From Agarivorans sp. TSD2052 (GTDB lineage: Bacteria; Pseudomonadota; Gammaproteobacteria; Enterobacterales; Celerinatantimonadaceae): 64,000 nt of DNA. This document shows positions 17,080-26,750 of this stretch, one piece after another. The DNA lies in the NCBI RefSeq assembly GCF_023238625.1, contig NZ_CP096670.1:1725501-1789500 (forward strand), in the 5' to 3' direction. The notes beneath the pieces were generated by a model. It made no database searches. It was not told the origin of the DNA and was given only the letters and a program-made list of their open reading frames with translations. Every line of letters starts with the position of its first letter. The stretch's first letter is position 1. The translations under genes and the position numbers were made by a program.

Positions 17080-17844
17080 TTAGCTTTTTTTGCGAGAAAC
17101 CCAGGCTCTTGTCTTGTATTCTGCAATGATCCCTTTATTGCCTATTTTTTCCTTTATAAAATCTAAAAATAGGCCGAATTTCTCTTTGCCGAGTTGAACT
17201 TGAATGTCATTTACCGATTCCCATACACCGATGTATTGCTCGGTAGTGAAATGTTTCTTATGTCGCCCTTCTAGGTAGAGTACGTTATCAAACAGAGGAC
17301 TCTCTGTTAACTTATCGAAAATGGTCGATGTCATACCTGAAGAACCAGAGGAGACCCTTTTCATATTAGGTTCAAGTACATATAAATAGTTTTCTATATC
17401 TTTTAGAATTGGATTGTTATCGATAAAACGAGGATTCCACAGCGCGACAAAAAGACCGTTTGGTTTTAAGATGCGATGAAACTCTTCGGTTCCTTTTTCA
17501 AAATCGACCCAATGGAAAGAAGAGGCCATTGATACCAAATCAACACTTTGGTCTGCTAAATTTGTGTGTTCACCACTACCATCTCTCCACTCAATATTTG
17601 CAACTGAATGCGCACTTCCATGACTTCGCATTTCTTCATTTGGCTCAATAGCATTCACCAATTTGGGATTCATTGCAGCTAGCATTCTGGTCCATATCCC
17701 GGTCCCTGCGCCAACGTCTGCAAAGTTGCATTCGGAAATGTCCCTGTCCAACAAACCCAACACTGCCTCTAGCACGTTAGGGGAATAATCTGGTCTATAT
17801 TGGTCGTAAGCTTCCGCTAGTTGACTGAAATCTCCATGTTTCAT
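17080..17844 (-). CDS. Class I SAM-dependent methyltransferase
   Basis: 254 residues with motif I DVGAGTGIWT at about 43-52, an acidic residue ending strand 2 (IEPNEEM) and the later FHWVDF segment common in this methyltransferase type. The 5' end overlaps the upstream TagF-like gene by ATGA. C. jejuni has two methyltransferase genes (Cj1419, Cj1420) next to its phosphoramidate genes, where the final group is O-methylated. By position this gene may do the same, or may methylate a sugar hydroxyl. Confidence 0.82.
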   Translation of the reverse strand: MKHGDFSQLAEAYDQYRPDYSPNVLEAVLGLLDRDISECNFADVGAGTGIWTRMLAAMNPKLVNAIEPNEEMRSHGSAHSVANIEWRDGSGEHTNLADQSVDLVSMASSFHWVDFEKGTEEFHRILKPNGLFVALWNPRFIDNNPILKDIENYLYVLEPNMKRVSSGSSGMTSTIFDKLTESPLFDNVLYLEGRHKKHFTTEQYIGVWESVNDIQVQLGKEKFGLFLDFIKEKIGNKGIIAEYKTRAWVSRKKS

Positions 17845-19319
17845 AAAGTTTCCTTTTGAATTGTTTTTGTGTTTAGTATGCTCGTTACTTGTGAGCGCAA
17901 ATATTCTTGGGAGTGTCCTAGGTTAAAAATTTGACTATGTCGTAGTTGTTGAATACGCGATTTGAAGGCATCTTTTTGTTCAAGCAAGCGGTGTACGTCG
18001 AGGGCCAAGTTTTCAATTTTTTGGTTAATAAAGCCTATTTTTTGTCTATCGTTAAAGTAGTCGTTTTTTAAAGCACTGTTAGATAATTCATGCTCGTTGA
18101 AAGATAAAAAGAGTACGGGCTTCAAGCTAGTAAATGCAAAGCTGTAAGCACTAGAAGAACTATCACTCAACATAATATTAGCGTTTGCAAAACTTTCATT
18201 TTGATTGCCTCTGTCTATTTGAAAACGGGGCTCTGAATTTTCCAGTGCTAATAACCATTGAAATATTTCACAGGCTTGCCCTGGGGCATTGGCGTTTGCT
18301 AAAGATAAATCTTCTGGATGTGGGCGAAAAACAACTTGATATTGCTCACCTAAGGCTAATAACTCATTCATAATGTGTTGAGCGAAATTTATGCTATATA
18401 AATGTTTGCATTCTTCAGATTGAGTGTAACTTTGTGTCGGGGCATAAAGTAAAGTTATACGCTCAGAGTTACTTTTTTCTTGGTAGTTATCAATGGCTAG
18501 GTCTAACTTGGGATAGCCAGCAGCGAGCAAGGTAACGTTGTTAAGCTGATGCTCTTCAACAATACTTTTAAATTGTTTCATACTGGCTTTAGACGCGACG
18601 GCAATGAAGTGCTGTTCAGCTTGTTTGAGGTTACTAATCAAGCTGTCTCTATACATCGCCGAGTCATAAATAGCATGCACCATTGTGAGCTTCGGGGTTT
18701 CTTTCGGAGAGCAAGGTAGCAGTTGCGAAGTAACGACTAATTTAGCCGGTGTTTGCATGGCTCTTTGTTGGCTACATAACCGAACCTCATACCCAGCAAT
18801 ATTTTCATCACACAGCAGGTGACTGTTATGTTTTTGTGCGAGGCTAGCCGGCAAATGACCCAAATGCTTTAGAAAACCCGTAGCGCGATTAAAAAGGCGG
18901 AAGCTAATCTCATCAGTTGGAATAGCGCTTTGTGAGAACATGTTTTCAACTTGGACAAAGTCGCCTTTTGCTTGCTTTAGGCTACTGCAAAATTTGTTCG
19001 TTGACTGTTCCAATAGCGAAGAGATTAGAATATTACTTGAGTCGTCATCTATCTGGTAAATGCATTCACCAGTTAATCCCTGTTTTAATAGCCGTTGTTT
19101 TGCTGCTTTTGCATATTCGGGGTGTGAAATAGCAATGAAGAAAAAGTGTTCTTGTTGGTGAAATGCTGGTGGTATCTCACTCGCTTTATAAATTGGAAGC
19201 CCTTGTAGCTCACCAACCGCAAATTCATCGATAAATGCAGTTACGTTTAATGAGTAATCAGTAAAAGTAGCGTAGAGCTTTTGAGCAAAGCTACCAGTAC
19301 CTAGAATGATAAACTTCAT
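17841..19319 (-). CDS. Second TagF-like transferase with N-terminal PglD-like domain
   Basis: 492 residues, paralogous in layout to the gene at 15530-17062. The N-terminus FIILGTGSFAQKLYATF and FIAISHPEYAKAAKQRLL matches the same small domain. The C-terminal half has VFRPHPEDLSL and LSDSSSSAYSFAFTSLKPVLFL, equivalent to the conserved TagB/TagF signature. The two genes flank the methyltransferase with overlaps or short gaps, so all three are coexpressed. The second copy may have a different acceptor hydroxyl. No direct evidence for the substrate is visible. Confidence 0.75.
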   Translation of the reverse strand: MKFIILGTGSFAQKLYATFTDYSLNVTAFIDEFAVGELQGLPIYKASEIPPAFHQQEHFFFIAISHPEYAKAAKQRLLKQGLTGECIYQIDDDSSNILISSLLEQSTNKFCSSLKQAKGDFVQVENMFSQSAIPTDEISFRLFNRATGFLKHLGHLPASLAQKHNSHLLCDENIAGYEVRLCSQQRAMQTPAKLVVTSQLLPCSPKETPKLTMVHAIYDSAMYRDSLISNLKQAEQHFIAVASKASMKQFKSIVEEHQLNNVTLLAAGYPKLDLAIDNYQEKSNSERITLLYAPTQSYTQSEECKHLYSINFAQHIMNELLALGEQYQVVFRPHPEDLSLANANAPGQACEIFQWLLALENSEPRFQIDRGNQNESFANANIMLSDSSSSAYSFAFTSLKPVLFLSFNEHELSNSALKNDYFNDRQKIGFINQKIENLALDVHRLLEQKDAFKSRIQQLRHSQIFNLGHSQEYLRSQVTSILNTKTIQKETL

Positions 19320-20425
19320 TAGTGACTGCCTCGAATATTTAAATTCGAACGAATTTTAACACTCTGGTAGTCGGCGATATCTTTAGTAATGATTGCGCCA
19401 GAAGCAAGATTAACGTGGTTACCCAGTGTTATTGAGGGCTGTATAATTATTCCTGAGCCGAAAGTACTAAAGTTAGCTATTTTTACCGCACCAGACAGAG
19501 ATACGCTAGGTCCTGTTGTATTGCATGAGCCAACTTGGCAATGATGTTCGATGACGTTGTTAGAGCTAATGAAGTTACCCACACCAATTTTGGCATCAGC
19601 ACCAATGAAGCAAAGCGGCCCTATGTAGTTACCCCCGGCGATAGATACCCCAGGGTCTAATACGGCACTAGGGTGGATAGCGTTCGCCATTGTGAGCTTA
19701 TATTTAAGGGCTAATTCTATACTTCGTCTTCTTAGCTGCTGGTTACCTGCACTACAAAGGATCGAGTCAATCGATTGATTCGTAAGTACTTCTTCTAAAT
19801 CGTTGATGGTACCTAAAATGGGTAAGCCTAGATGTGTTAGCCCTTGCTTCTCTTGCGTATCATCGATAAAACCGATGACTTCGGTGTTTGGGTCTTTGGA
19901 TAGCACGGCCATGACTTGGTATGCAGCTTTTCCTGCGCCAATTAAGAGGGTTCTTCCATTTACCGCCGGCGTTAGCGAACTTTCTCTATCGCTTAGAGCC
20001 TTGATTAACTTATGGTCTACATGGTGTTGAACCATATTACTGTTAACAAATTCTTGTTGGCTAAAATAGTCAACCAATTCATGTTTTTGGGCTAGAGCAT
20101 AAGCAGGCTCAGTGAAGTTTTCCGGTATCTCGGTTTCTGTTTTAGTGGATAGCGATGCGAGTAGTGTTTGTACCTGTTGTTCATCACCTTGTTGGTAAAT
20201 AAGCGCGATGGGCTCTCCCACTTGCACTTGACTGCCGATAGACTCCAGTTGCTTCAATATTCCCGTGGTGGGAGCTTCAACATCAAAAATACTTTTACTG
20301 CCCTCTAAGCTTAAACAAATTTGGCCTTCAACAATTTCGCAATTGTCTTCAATTAGCCATTCTACAAGCTTTACTTCGCTATCATTGGCCGATTCTTGAG
20401 GGGCGTGAATATAAGTGATCGACAT
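19319..20425 (-). CDS. Lipoyl-domain / NeuD-PglD acyltransferase fusion
   Basis: 368 residues. Residues 1-~80 form a biotinyl/lipoyl domain with the modifiable Lys44 in LEGSKSIFDVEAP and a second hairpin EPIALIYQ. A linker (~81-155) could hold a subunit-binding segment. From about 157 there is a NeuD/PglD sugar acyltransferase: nucleotide-binding start TLLIGAGKAAYQV, then a left-handed beta-helix (IHPSAVLDPGVSIAGGNYIG) with the likely catalytic His in VIEHHCQVG. NeuD/PglD/VioB enzymes normally use acyl-CoA. The fused lipoyl domain and the E1 gene directly upstream suggest acyl delivery from an acyl-lipoyl group (inference). Confidence 0.85.
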   Translation of the reverse strand: MSITYIHAPQESANDSEVKLVEWLIEDNCEIVEGQICLSLEGSKSIFDVEAPTTGILKQLESIGSQVQVGEPIALIYQQGDEQQVQTLLASLSTKTETEIPENFTEPAYALAQKHELVDYFSQQEFVNSNMVQHHVDHKLIKALSDRESSLTPAVNGRTLLIGAGKAAYQVMAVLSKDPNTEVIGFIDDTQEKQGLTHLGLPILGTINDLEEVLTNQSIDSILCSAGNQQLRRRSIELALKYKLTMANAIHPSAVLDPGVSIAGGNYIGPLCFIGADAKIGVGNFISSNNVIEHHCQVGSCNTTGPSVSLSGAVKIANFSTFGSGIIIQPSITLGNHVNLASGAIITKDIADYQSVKIRSNLNIRGSH

Positions 20426-22369
20426 CTATTGGCTCCAATTAACAATACAGTTAATGACATCTGATGAGCTCACTAGCTGTTGAGACTCAATTTGAGGGGC
20501 TGCTGATAAAGGTGAAAAGTGGGCGCATAGTGTTCGCCCTTGTATTTCTTGGTTATGCTGATGTAAGTGGTTAATGATCGAATAACCTAAACCATCAGCT
20601 GAGTGAGACTCTTCAACGATTAACACCTTTTCTGTATGTTGTACTGAACGCTCGATTAGCTCCCAGTTCGGCGTATCAAGTCTGCATAATGAAATAACTT
20701 CTACGGGAAGCTCATATTTGAAAAGCAACTCTTGAGCGGCTTTTAAGCTAAGGTCAAGCGTTGGGCCGTAACAAATCAGTGTGAGGTAAGCGGGCATCAT
20801 TGGCTGAACGAATAAATCGGGCCATGGTGCTCCAACGGTAAATAGTTTGTGCCCTTTAATACTCGAGGCTTTAGATTGATAGGCCAATTTAGGTTCGTAA
20901 ATGATAGTGGTGCTTTCAACTGAAGCAAAACTGTCCTCAAGCTGTTTTGTACTTAAATAGGGATGGCAGGAAATACTCTGAATGTTTGGTTTGTTTAGTA
21001 GTAAACCTTCAACAGCTTGGCTATGTGTTGCGCCATAAGCTCTGCCACCACCAGAGGTGGTGCGTATAATCAGCGGAATGCTGACCTTGCCATTAAACAT
21101 ACTTGGAATTTTACTGGCATGATTAAACAGTTGGTCAAAACATAAACCTAGGAAATCACCGAACATGATCTCAGCAATTGGCCGCCGTCCTGCTAATGCG
21201 AGACCTATTCCCATACCGGCAATGGCAGCTTCGCTTATCGGAGTACTCAATACCTGTGACGGGTATTTTTCAGAGAGGTTTCTCGATACTTTAAATGCGC
21301 CGCCGTATGGGTCTAAAACATCTTCACCAAATACCATTGATAAGGGGTTTTTGAGTTGAGTGTGTAGCGCCTGATTGATCCGCTCTACCAAGGGTTGCTC
21401 TGATAATTCAGCCGTTTGCTCTAGCATTGAGCTCGCAGGTGTATACACGGGAGGAAAACGCGTTGCGTGATCCGCTGATGAAGCCTGCTTTATTGCTTCT
21501 TGTATAAGAGACTGAACTTGTTCTTTTTGTTTTAGCTGTTCACTATCAGAAAAAGAAAAATGCCATTTATCTAAGGGATCATTAAGCCACATTTGTTTGA
21601 TGCTATCCGGTGATCGAGTGTCATCAGATTTTGAGTGAGGCATCAAACGTTGGGTTTCTATCAGGTGAAATACCGGGCCGTGTTTTAATGTATCAATAGC
21701 TTGATTTACACTTTCAACTAGCCCCTCAGGATTGAGGGTTGTGCTGGAGAAGGTGTTTATGCCAAATGCTTTAGCTCTGTCGAGAAGGCTTCCTGCAGTG
21801 GTTAAATCAGTGGCAGTGGTTTGAGCTATATGGTTTTTTTCGCAAACAATGTATAAAGGCACTTTATACAGGCTGGCCATATTTAGTGCTTCATATATTA
21901 CGCCTTCCCCCATGGCTCCATCACCAAGGAATACGATTGTTTTTCCTTTCTTAGAGAGTTTTTGAGCGAGGGCCGTACCTAGCGCAATCGGGGCTGTTCC
22001 TCCGAGAATACCATTGCTTGTAAATCCATCATGGTGCAAGTGTTGACTGCCTCCATGGCCGCCACATAAGCCCGTTTCCTTGCCGAGTAATTCGGCAAAA
22101 AAAGCAGATAGCTGCTCAGGGAATGTGCCAAGGAAGTGACCGTGACCACGATGGTTGGAGAAAATGTAATCTCCCTCTTGGTAGGTTTGCCCGATGATGG
22201 CACCAATTAATTCTTGCCCAATACAGGTATGAATTGTTCCACTTATTAGTCCCTCTTTATACAAATCAAGCAGGCTATACTCGGCCTGGCGAATAAGTAG
22301 AGCGCGTTTGAAGGCTGTTGTTAAGTCAGCAAGGTTAGGCTTAAGTTTGTCGCATTCTAGTGGTTTCAT
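20426..22369 (-). CDS. Fused alpha-beta 2-oxoacid dehydrogenase E1
   Basis: 647 residues joining both E1 subunits in one chain. The alpha part (~1-300) has the thiamine-diphosphate motif GDGAMGEG at 149-156 with a KNH ending, and GHGGSQHLH. The beta part (~325-647) starts VERINQAL and has GEDVLDPYGGAFKVS, TPISEAAIAGMGIGLA and IVEESHSADGLG. Such enzymes decarboxylate a 2-oxoacid and acylate a lipoyl domain. No E2 core or E3 gene is present; the only lipoyl domain nearby is that of the adjacent acyltransferase fusion, whose start abuts this stop. The oxoacid cannot be predicted. Confidence 0.85.
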   Translation of the reverse strand: MKPLECDKLKPNLADLTTAFKRALLIRQAEYSLLDLYKEGLISGTIHTCIGQELIGAIIGQTYQEGDYIFSNHRGHGHFLGTFPEQLSAFFAELLGKETGLCGGHGGSQHLHHDGFTSNGILGGTAPIALGTALAQKLSKKGKTIVFLGDGAMGEGVIYEALNMASLYKVPLYIVCEKNHIAQTTATDLTTAGSLLDRAKAFGINTFSSTTLNPEGLVESVNQAIDTLKHGPVFHLIETQRLMPHSKSDDTRSPDSIKQMWLNDPLDKWHFSFSDSEQLKQKEQVQSLIQEAIKQASSADHATRFPPVYTPASSMLEQTAELSEQPLVERINQALHTQLKNPLSMVFGEDVLDPYGGAFKVSRNLSEKYPSQVLSTPISEAAIAGMGIGLALAGRRPIAEIMFGDFLGLCFDQLFNHASKIPSMFNGKVSIPLIIRTTSGGGRAYGATHSQAVEGLLLNKPNIQSISCHPYLSTKQLEDSFASVESTTIIYEPKLAYQSKASSIKGHKLFTVGAPWPDLFVQPMMPAYLTLICYGPTLDLSLKAAQELLFKYELPVEVISLCRLDTPNWELIERSVQHTEKVLIVEESHSADGLGYSIINHLHQHNQEIQGRTLCAHFSPLSAAPQIESQQLVSSSDVINCIVNWSQ

Positions 22370-22382
22370 TGGCGTGTATTGC

Positions 22383-23498
22383 TTAACTACGTTTGAGGTT
22401 AAGAGCGGTATGCTGATTGCGAATAACCGCTTGCTCTATGAGCGTACAAATAGTCGTGACATCATCAATATCCATATTGTTATGAAGCGGCAAGCAATAA
22501 ATTCTTTGTGATATTGAACTTGCAGTGGGTAACAATTTGGGGTCAGAACCTATTTGTAAAGGGTGAAAGTAGCGGCGGCCAAAGATGTTAGATTCAGCTA
22601 ATGATTCAGCTACCGATAACAGCGTCATTTCACTATCAAAAATTACAGGCATATACGAATAATTAGGTGAAGAGACTAGATTGAGTTCTGTCATTGCCCC
22701 CAGCTTCTCTAAATAGGCTGTTGTCAGCTCTTTTCGTTTGGCTATTTCTAGATCAACCTTATGCAGATTTGCTAGCCCAAATGCGGCTTCTAGCTCGTTC
22801 ATTTTTGCATTGGTGCCCACCTCAGCTGGGAACCCATCGGAAAAACCAAAGTTGGTCATCGCTTTCGCCTGAAGGTAGTCTGATTCATTGTTTAGAATGA
22901 GAGCTCCACCTTCAATGGTGTTAAATATTTTAGTGGCATGGAAGCTGAGAATGGTGGCATCACCGCTATTGAGCGCTAGTTTTTGATGTAGGCTAGGTGT
23001 TGAAAAGCTCTGAGCGCCATCGTAAATTAATTTTAGATTGTGCTGTTTGGCTAACTCTTCGAATTCTTCATGGTGGGCTGTTCGCCCATAAACGTTTACC
23101 GGCAGTATGGCTTGGGTTTTGTCGGTAATTTTCTCTGCCACACTCTGCGGTGAAAGGCATAAGCTTTTTGAGTCTATATCGGCAAAAACTGGCTTCGCGC
23201 CAATCCAGTTGATAGCTTGACCAGTAGCGGCAAAAGTGAAAGGGGTCGTAATCACCTCTTGCTCGACATTAAATAGTTTAAGAGCAAGTTGCAGAGCAGT
23301 GGTGCCGTTAGCGGTTAACACAAGATAAGGAACATCAAGATAGGTAGTTAATTCTCGCTCTAACTCCTGAACTAATTGACCATTATTAGTTATCCATTTT
23401 GCTTGGTAAATTCGGTCAATATACTGATTGAGAATGTCTCGATCAGGTAGGCTAGGGCATTGTACTAAAAGAGGCTCTGTTCTTATTTTGGAAGTCAT
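22383..23498 (-). CDS. DegT/DnrJ/EryC1 sugar aminotransferase (VioA-like)
   Basis: 371 residues, PLP-dependent. The cofactor lysine is Lys190 in FHATKIFNTIEGG, with the phosphate-binding ANGTTALQLAL at 63-73. Sequence flavour (KWITNNGQLVQELE, PFTFAATGQAINWIGAKPVFADI) is that of dTDP-4-keto-6-deoxyhexose 4-aminotransferases such as VioA or DesI rather than PseC, which is a separate gene. It would make a 4-amino-4,6-dideoxysugar nucleotide, the natural substrate of the downstream NeuD/VioB-type acyltransferase. The dTDP-glucose synthesis genes are not in the window. Confidence 0.82.
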   Translation of the reverse strand: MTSKIRTEPLLVQCPSLPDRDILNQYIDRIYQAKWITNNGQLVQELERELTTYLDVPYLVLTANGTTALQLALKLFNVEQEVITTPFTFAATGQAINWIGAKPVFADIDSKSLCLSPQSVAEKITDKTQAILPVNVYGRTAHHEEFEELAKQHNLKLIYDGAQSFSTPSLHQKLALNSGDATILSFHATKIFNTIEGGALILNNESDYLQAKAMTNFGFSDGFPAEVGTNAKMNELEAAFGLANLHKVDLEIAKRKELTTAYLEKLGAMTELNLVSSPNYSYMPVIFDSEMTLLSVAESLAESNIFGRRYFHPLQIGSDPKLLPTASSISQRIYCLPLHNNMDIDDVTTICTLIEQAVIRNQHTALNLKRS

Positions 23499-23578
23499 TT
23501 ATAAAGACCCCTTCAAGTCGTTGTTACTAATATATCGGTGATAACCGCGATAACTTTAGATATCTGATACGGCTATAC

Positions 23579-24280
23579 TCACAGCGAATGTTGTTTATGC
23601 AAATAATTAAACAAAAACTGTGCCATTTCCCAATCTTCAGGTTCGTCGATATCTTGAGTCAGCATTCTTGGCAGTATCACCGGGAATGATGTTTCAGAAA
23701 ACATGCCTGCGTTGCCGTCCAGTGCTTCCCTAGTCCAAAAATAAAACTGTCCGGCATCGTGATAGCCGGGCTCTAAGTCTTGTGAGCGTTTACCTATTTG
23801 ATCAGGGTAAAACGGAGCCACCCCTTTATTGTTCAACTTTATGGCTCGCTGGATAGGGAAAGCGAAACTGGAAGCTGAAAAACTGGTTTCGCATTGGGGG
23901 TCTGCCAGGTTGGTCACCGCGGCAAGTAGTTTGTCTGTTGTGACAAATGGCGCGGTGGCATATAAGCAACAAATAGTAGAGTAACGCGATTTATCAGGGT
24001 CAATAGCATTAACCGCGTGTTTAACTACGGCGGTTGTGCCAGCATGATCATTGGCTAATTCAGCCGGGCGAACAAAGGGGGTGCTGGCGCCATACTGCTT
24101 GGCAATTTCTATAATTTCGGCGCTATCACTGGACACGATGACATCATCAAACAGTTGGCTATTAATTGCAGCGTCTATAGACCAAGCAATCATTGGCTTG
24201 CCACAAAAATCTCGAATGTTTTTTTTGGGGATACGTTTGCTACCGCCTCTCGCGGGAATAACGCATAGGCTTTTATTCAT
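23579..24280 (-). CDS. pseF: CMP-pseudaminic acid synthetase
   Basis: 233 residues. The cytidylyltransferase signature is IPARGGSKRIPKKNI at 8-22, with SSDSAEI and DIDEPEDWEMA later. PseF activates pseudaminic acid with CTP, giving the donor used by Maf glycosyltransferases. The length and PARGGSKRIPKKN wording match both PseF and NeuA types; presence of the other pse genes and its 8-base overlap with pseC decide the call. The 80-base gap to the next gene downstream could hold an internal promoter. Confidence 0.9.
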   Translation of the reverse strand: MNKSLCVIPARGGSKRIPKKNIRDFCGKPMIAWSIDAAINSQLFDDVIVSSDSAEIIEIAKQYGASTPFVRPAELANDHAGTTAVVKHAVNAIDPDKSRYSTICCLYATAPFVTTDKLLAAVTNLADPQCETSFSASSFAFPIQRAIKLNNKGVAPFYPDQIGKRSQDLEPGYHDAGQFYFWTREALDGNAGMFSETSFPVILPRMLTQDIDEPEDWEMAQFLFNYLHKQHSL

Positions 24281-25430
24281 TCACTATCTCCAGCAAAGAT
24301 TGTATCACTCGCTGTTGCTGTTGATGGCTTAAATCAGGGTAGACCGGCAGTGATAAGGCATTGGCAAAGTATTGTTCAGCACCCGAAAATGTTTTGATGG
24401 CGGCATCGCTTATTCGATGATAAGGCTGGCGGTAAATAGGCATATAATGCAACTGACAATGAATCTTCATATCGGCTAGCCGTTGATAGACCGCATCTCT
24501 TTTATTGTTGGGAATAAGCACAACCACCAAGTGGTGGGCACTTTCGCCTTCAGGGTTTTGCTCAAGCAGTGTCAAGTTTCCAACGCTAAGGGCAGTTTGG
24601 TATTGTTGAAATATCTGCTTTCTGCGTTCAATAAAAGTATTGAGTTTTGCCAGTTGGCTTAAGCCTAAGGCTGCGTGTAAGTCAGACAATCGGTAGTTAT
24701 AACCTAAGCTCTGTTGCTCGTAATACCAATTAGGTTGCCCTGCCAACTGGAGCTCTGTGGGGTGTTTCGTGATACCGTGAGAGGCTAGCTGTTTTAGTCG
24801 TTTAGCGGTGTTCGAATCATTGGTGGTTATCATTCCACCTTCGGCACTGGTGATGCTTTTAACGGGGTGAAAACTAAATACACAGCAATCGCTATATTTT
24901 CCGTTGCCCACCTTGTCGCCTTGATAGCTCGCGCCTAGCGCGTGACAAGCGTCTTCGATTAGCTTTATGCCTAGAGGCTTACATAACTCACTAATGGCTT
25001 GCATGTCGCAGCTATTGCCCGCCAAATGCACGACCACAATCACTTTTGGAAGTGAGTTGGTGTGTTTGGCTTGTTGTAATTTTTGGGTTAATGCGGCGAC
25101 TGAAATATTTCCAGTATCAGCATCAATGTCGATAAAGCTAATAGAGGCGCCACAATACAGTGCACAATTGGCCGAAGCAACGAAACTAATGGCTGAGGTC
25201 CAAACGATGTCCCCAGTGACGACACCTAAAGACATGCAAGCAAGATGAAGCGCTGCGGTTCCGTTACTACAGGCAATAGCATGAGCGCTACCTACGTAGT
25301 TTGCTAAGGCCTGTTCAAACTGAGCCACTTGAGGCCCTTGAGTTAGAAAGGCCGAATTTAGGGTATCGACCACGGCTTGCACATCATCTTGGTCGATTTG
25401 TTGCTTACCGTAATGAATAGGATCGCTCAT
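24273..25430 (-). CDS. pseC: UDP-4-amino-4,6-dideoxy-N-acetyl-beta-L-altrosamine transaminase
   Basis: 385 residues; PLP aminotransferase with Lys191 in SFHPVKSITSAEGG and ACSNGTAALHLA near 53. PseC transfers an amino group from glutamate to C4 of the keto sugar made by PseB. The N-terminus IHYGKQQIDQDDVQAV and the LTQGPQVAQFE segment are typical of PseC. The gene starts three bases after pseB, and its 3' end overlaps pseF. Confidence 0.93.
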   Translation of the reverse strand: MSDPIHYGKQQIDQDDVQAVVDTLNSAFLTQGPQVAQFEQALANYVGSAHAIACSNGTAALHLACMSLGVVTGDIVWTSAISFVASANCALYCGASISFIDIDADTGNISVAALTQKLQQAKHTNSLPKVIVVVHLAGNSCDMQAISELCKPLGIKLIEDACHALGASYQGDKVGNGKYSDCCVFSFHPVKSITSAEGGMITTNDSNTAKRLKQLASHGITKHPTELQLAGQPNWYYEQQSLGYNYRLSDLHAALGLSQLAKLNTFIERRKQIFQQYQTALSVGNLTLLEQNPEGESAHHLVVVLIPNNKRDAVYQRLADMKIHCQLHYMPIYRQPYHRISDAAIKTFSGAEQYFANALSLPVYPDLSHQQQQRVIQSLLEIVNE

Positions 25431-25433
25431 GGC

Positions 25434-26423
<990 letters not shown>

Positions 26424-26474
26424 CTATTCCCAATTCCAGATTTGATGAAGCATAGTTGCTAATGATATGAGCTA

Positions 26475-26491
26475 TGCAAAGCTTATACCTA
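26475..26491 (-). promoter_or_regulatory. Possible sigma-54 promoter before pseB
   Basis: On the - strand TAGGTATAAGCTTTGCA keeps GG and GC separated by 10 bases and a good TTTGCA -12 half, but the -24 half (AGGTA instead of TGGCA) is weak. The start point would be about 45 bases before pseB. The 330-base gap 26421-26750 otherwise holds the divergent flrA promoter and no gene that I can see. Confidence 0.3.
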
Positions 26492-26665
26492 GAAGCCTAT
26501 CCAATTTAGGTAGTTAAACATAGTCGTGGCCTTGCTGTTTGTTCATTTCTTCAACGTAATCCACAAAATCACCGGATTTGTTAACTGTTCTTAAGCTTTT
26601 GTTATTCCTAAAATCAAGCGGGCGTCATATTTTTGTCGCATTTATGGCGAATGGCTTGCGAATTT

Positions 26666-26693
26666 TTGACGCGTGTTTACAATTCAGTGTAAT
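26666..26693 (+). promoter_or_regulatory. Probable sigma-70 promoter of flrA
   Basis: TTGACG (26666-26671) and TGTAAT (26688-26693) are separated by 16 bases, close to consensus, about 55 bases before the chosen flrA start. Master regulators of this class are normally transcribed by sigma-70, consistent with this site. Confidence 0.5.
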
Positions 26694-26750
26694 TGTTGGT
26701 TTTAGTTAGGTTTGTCGCAAGGTAGCCGAATTTTTATGCAGGGGATAAGG

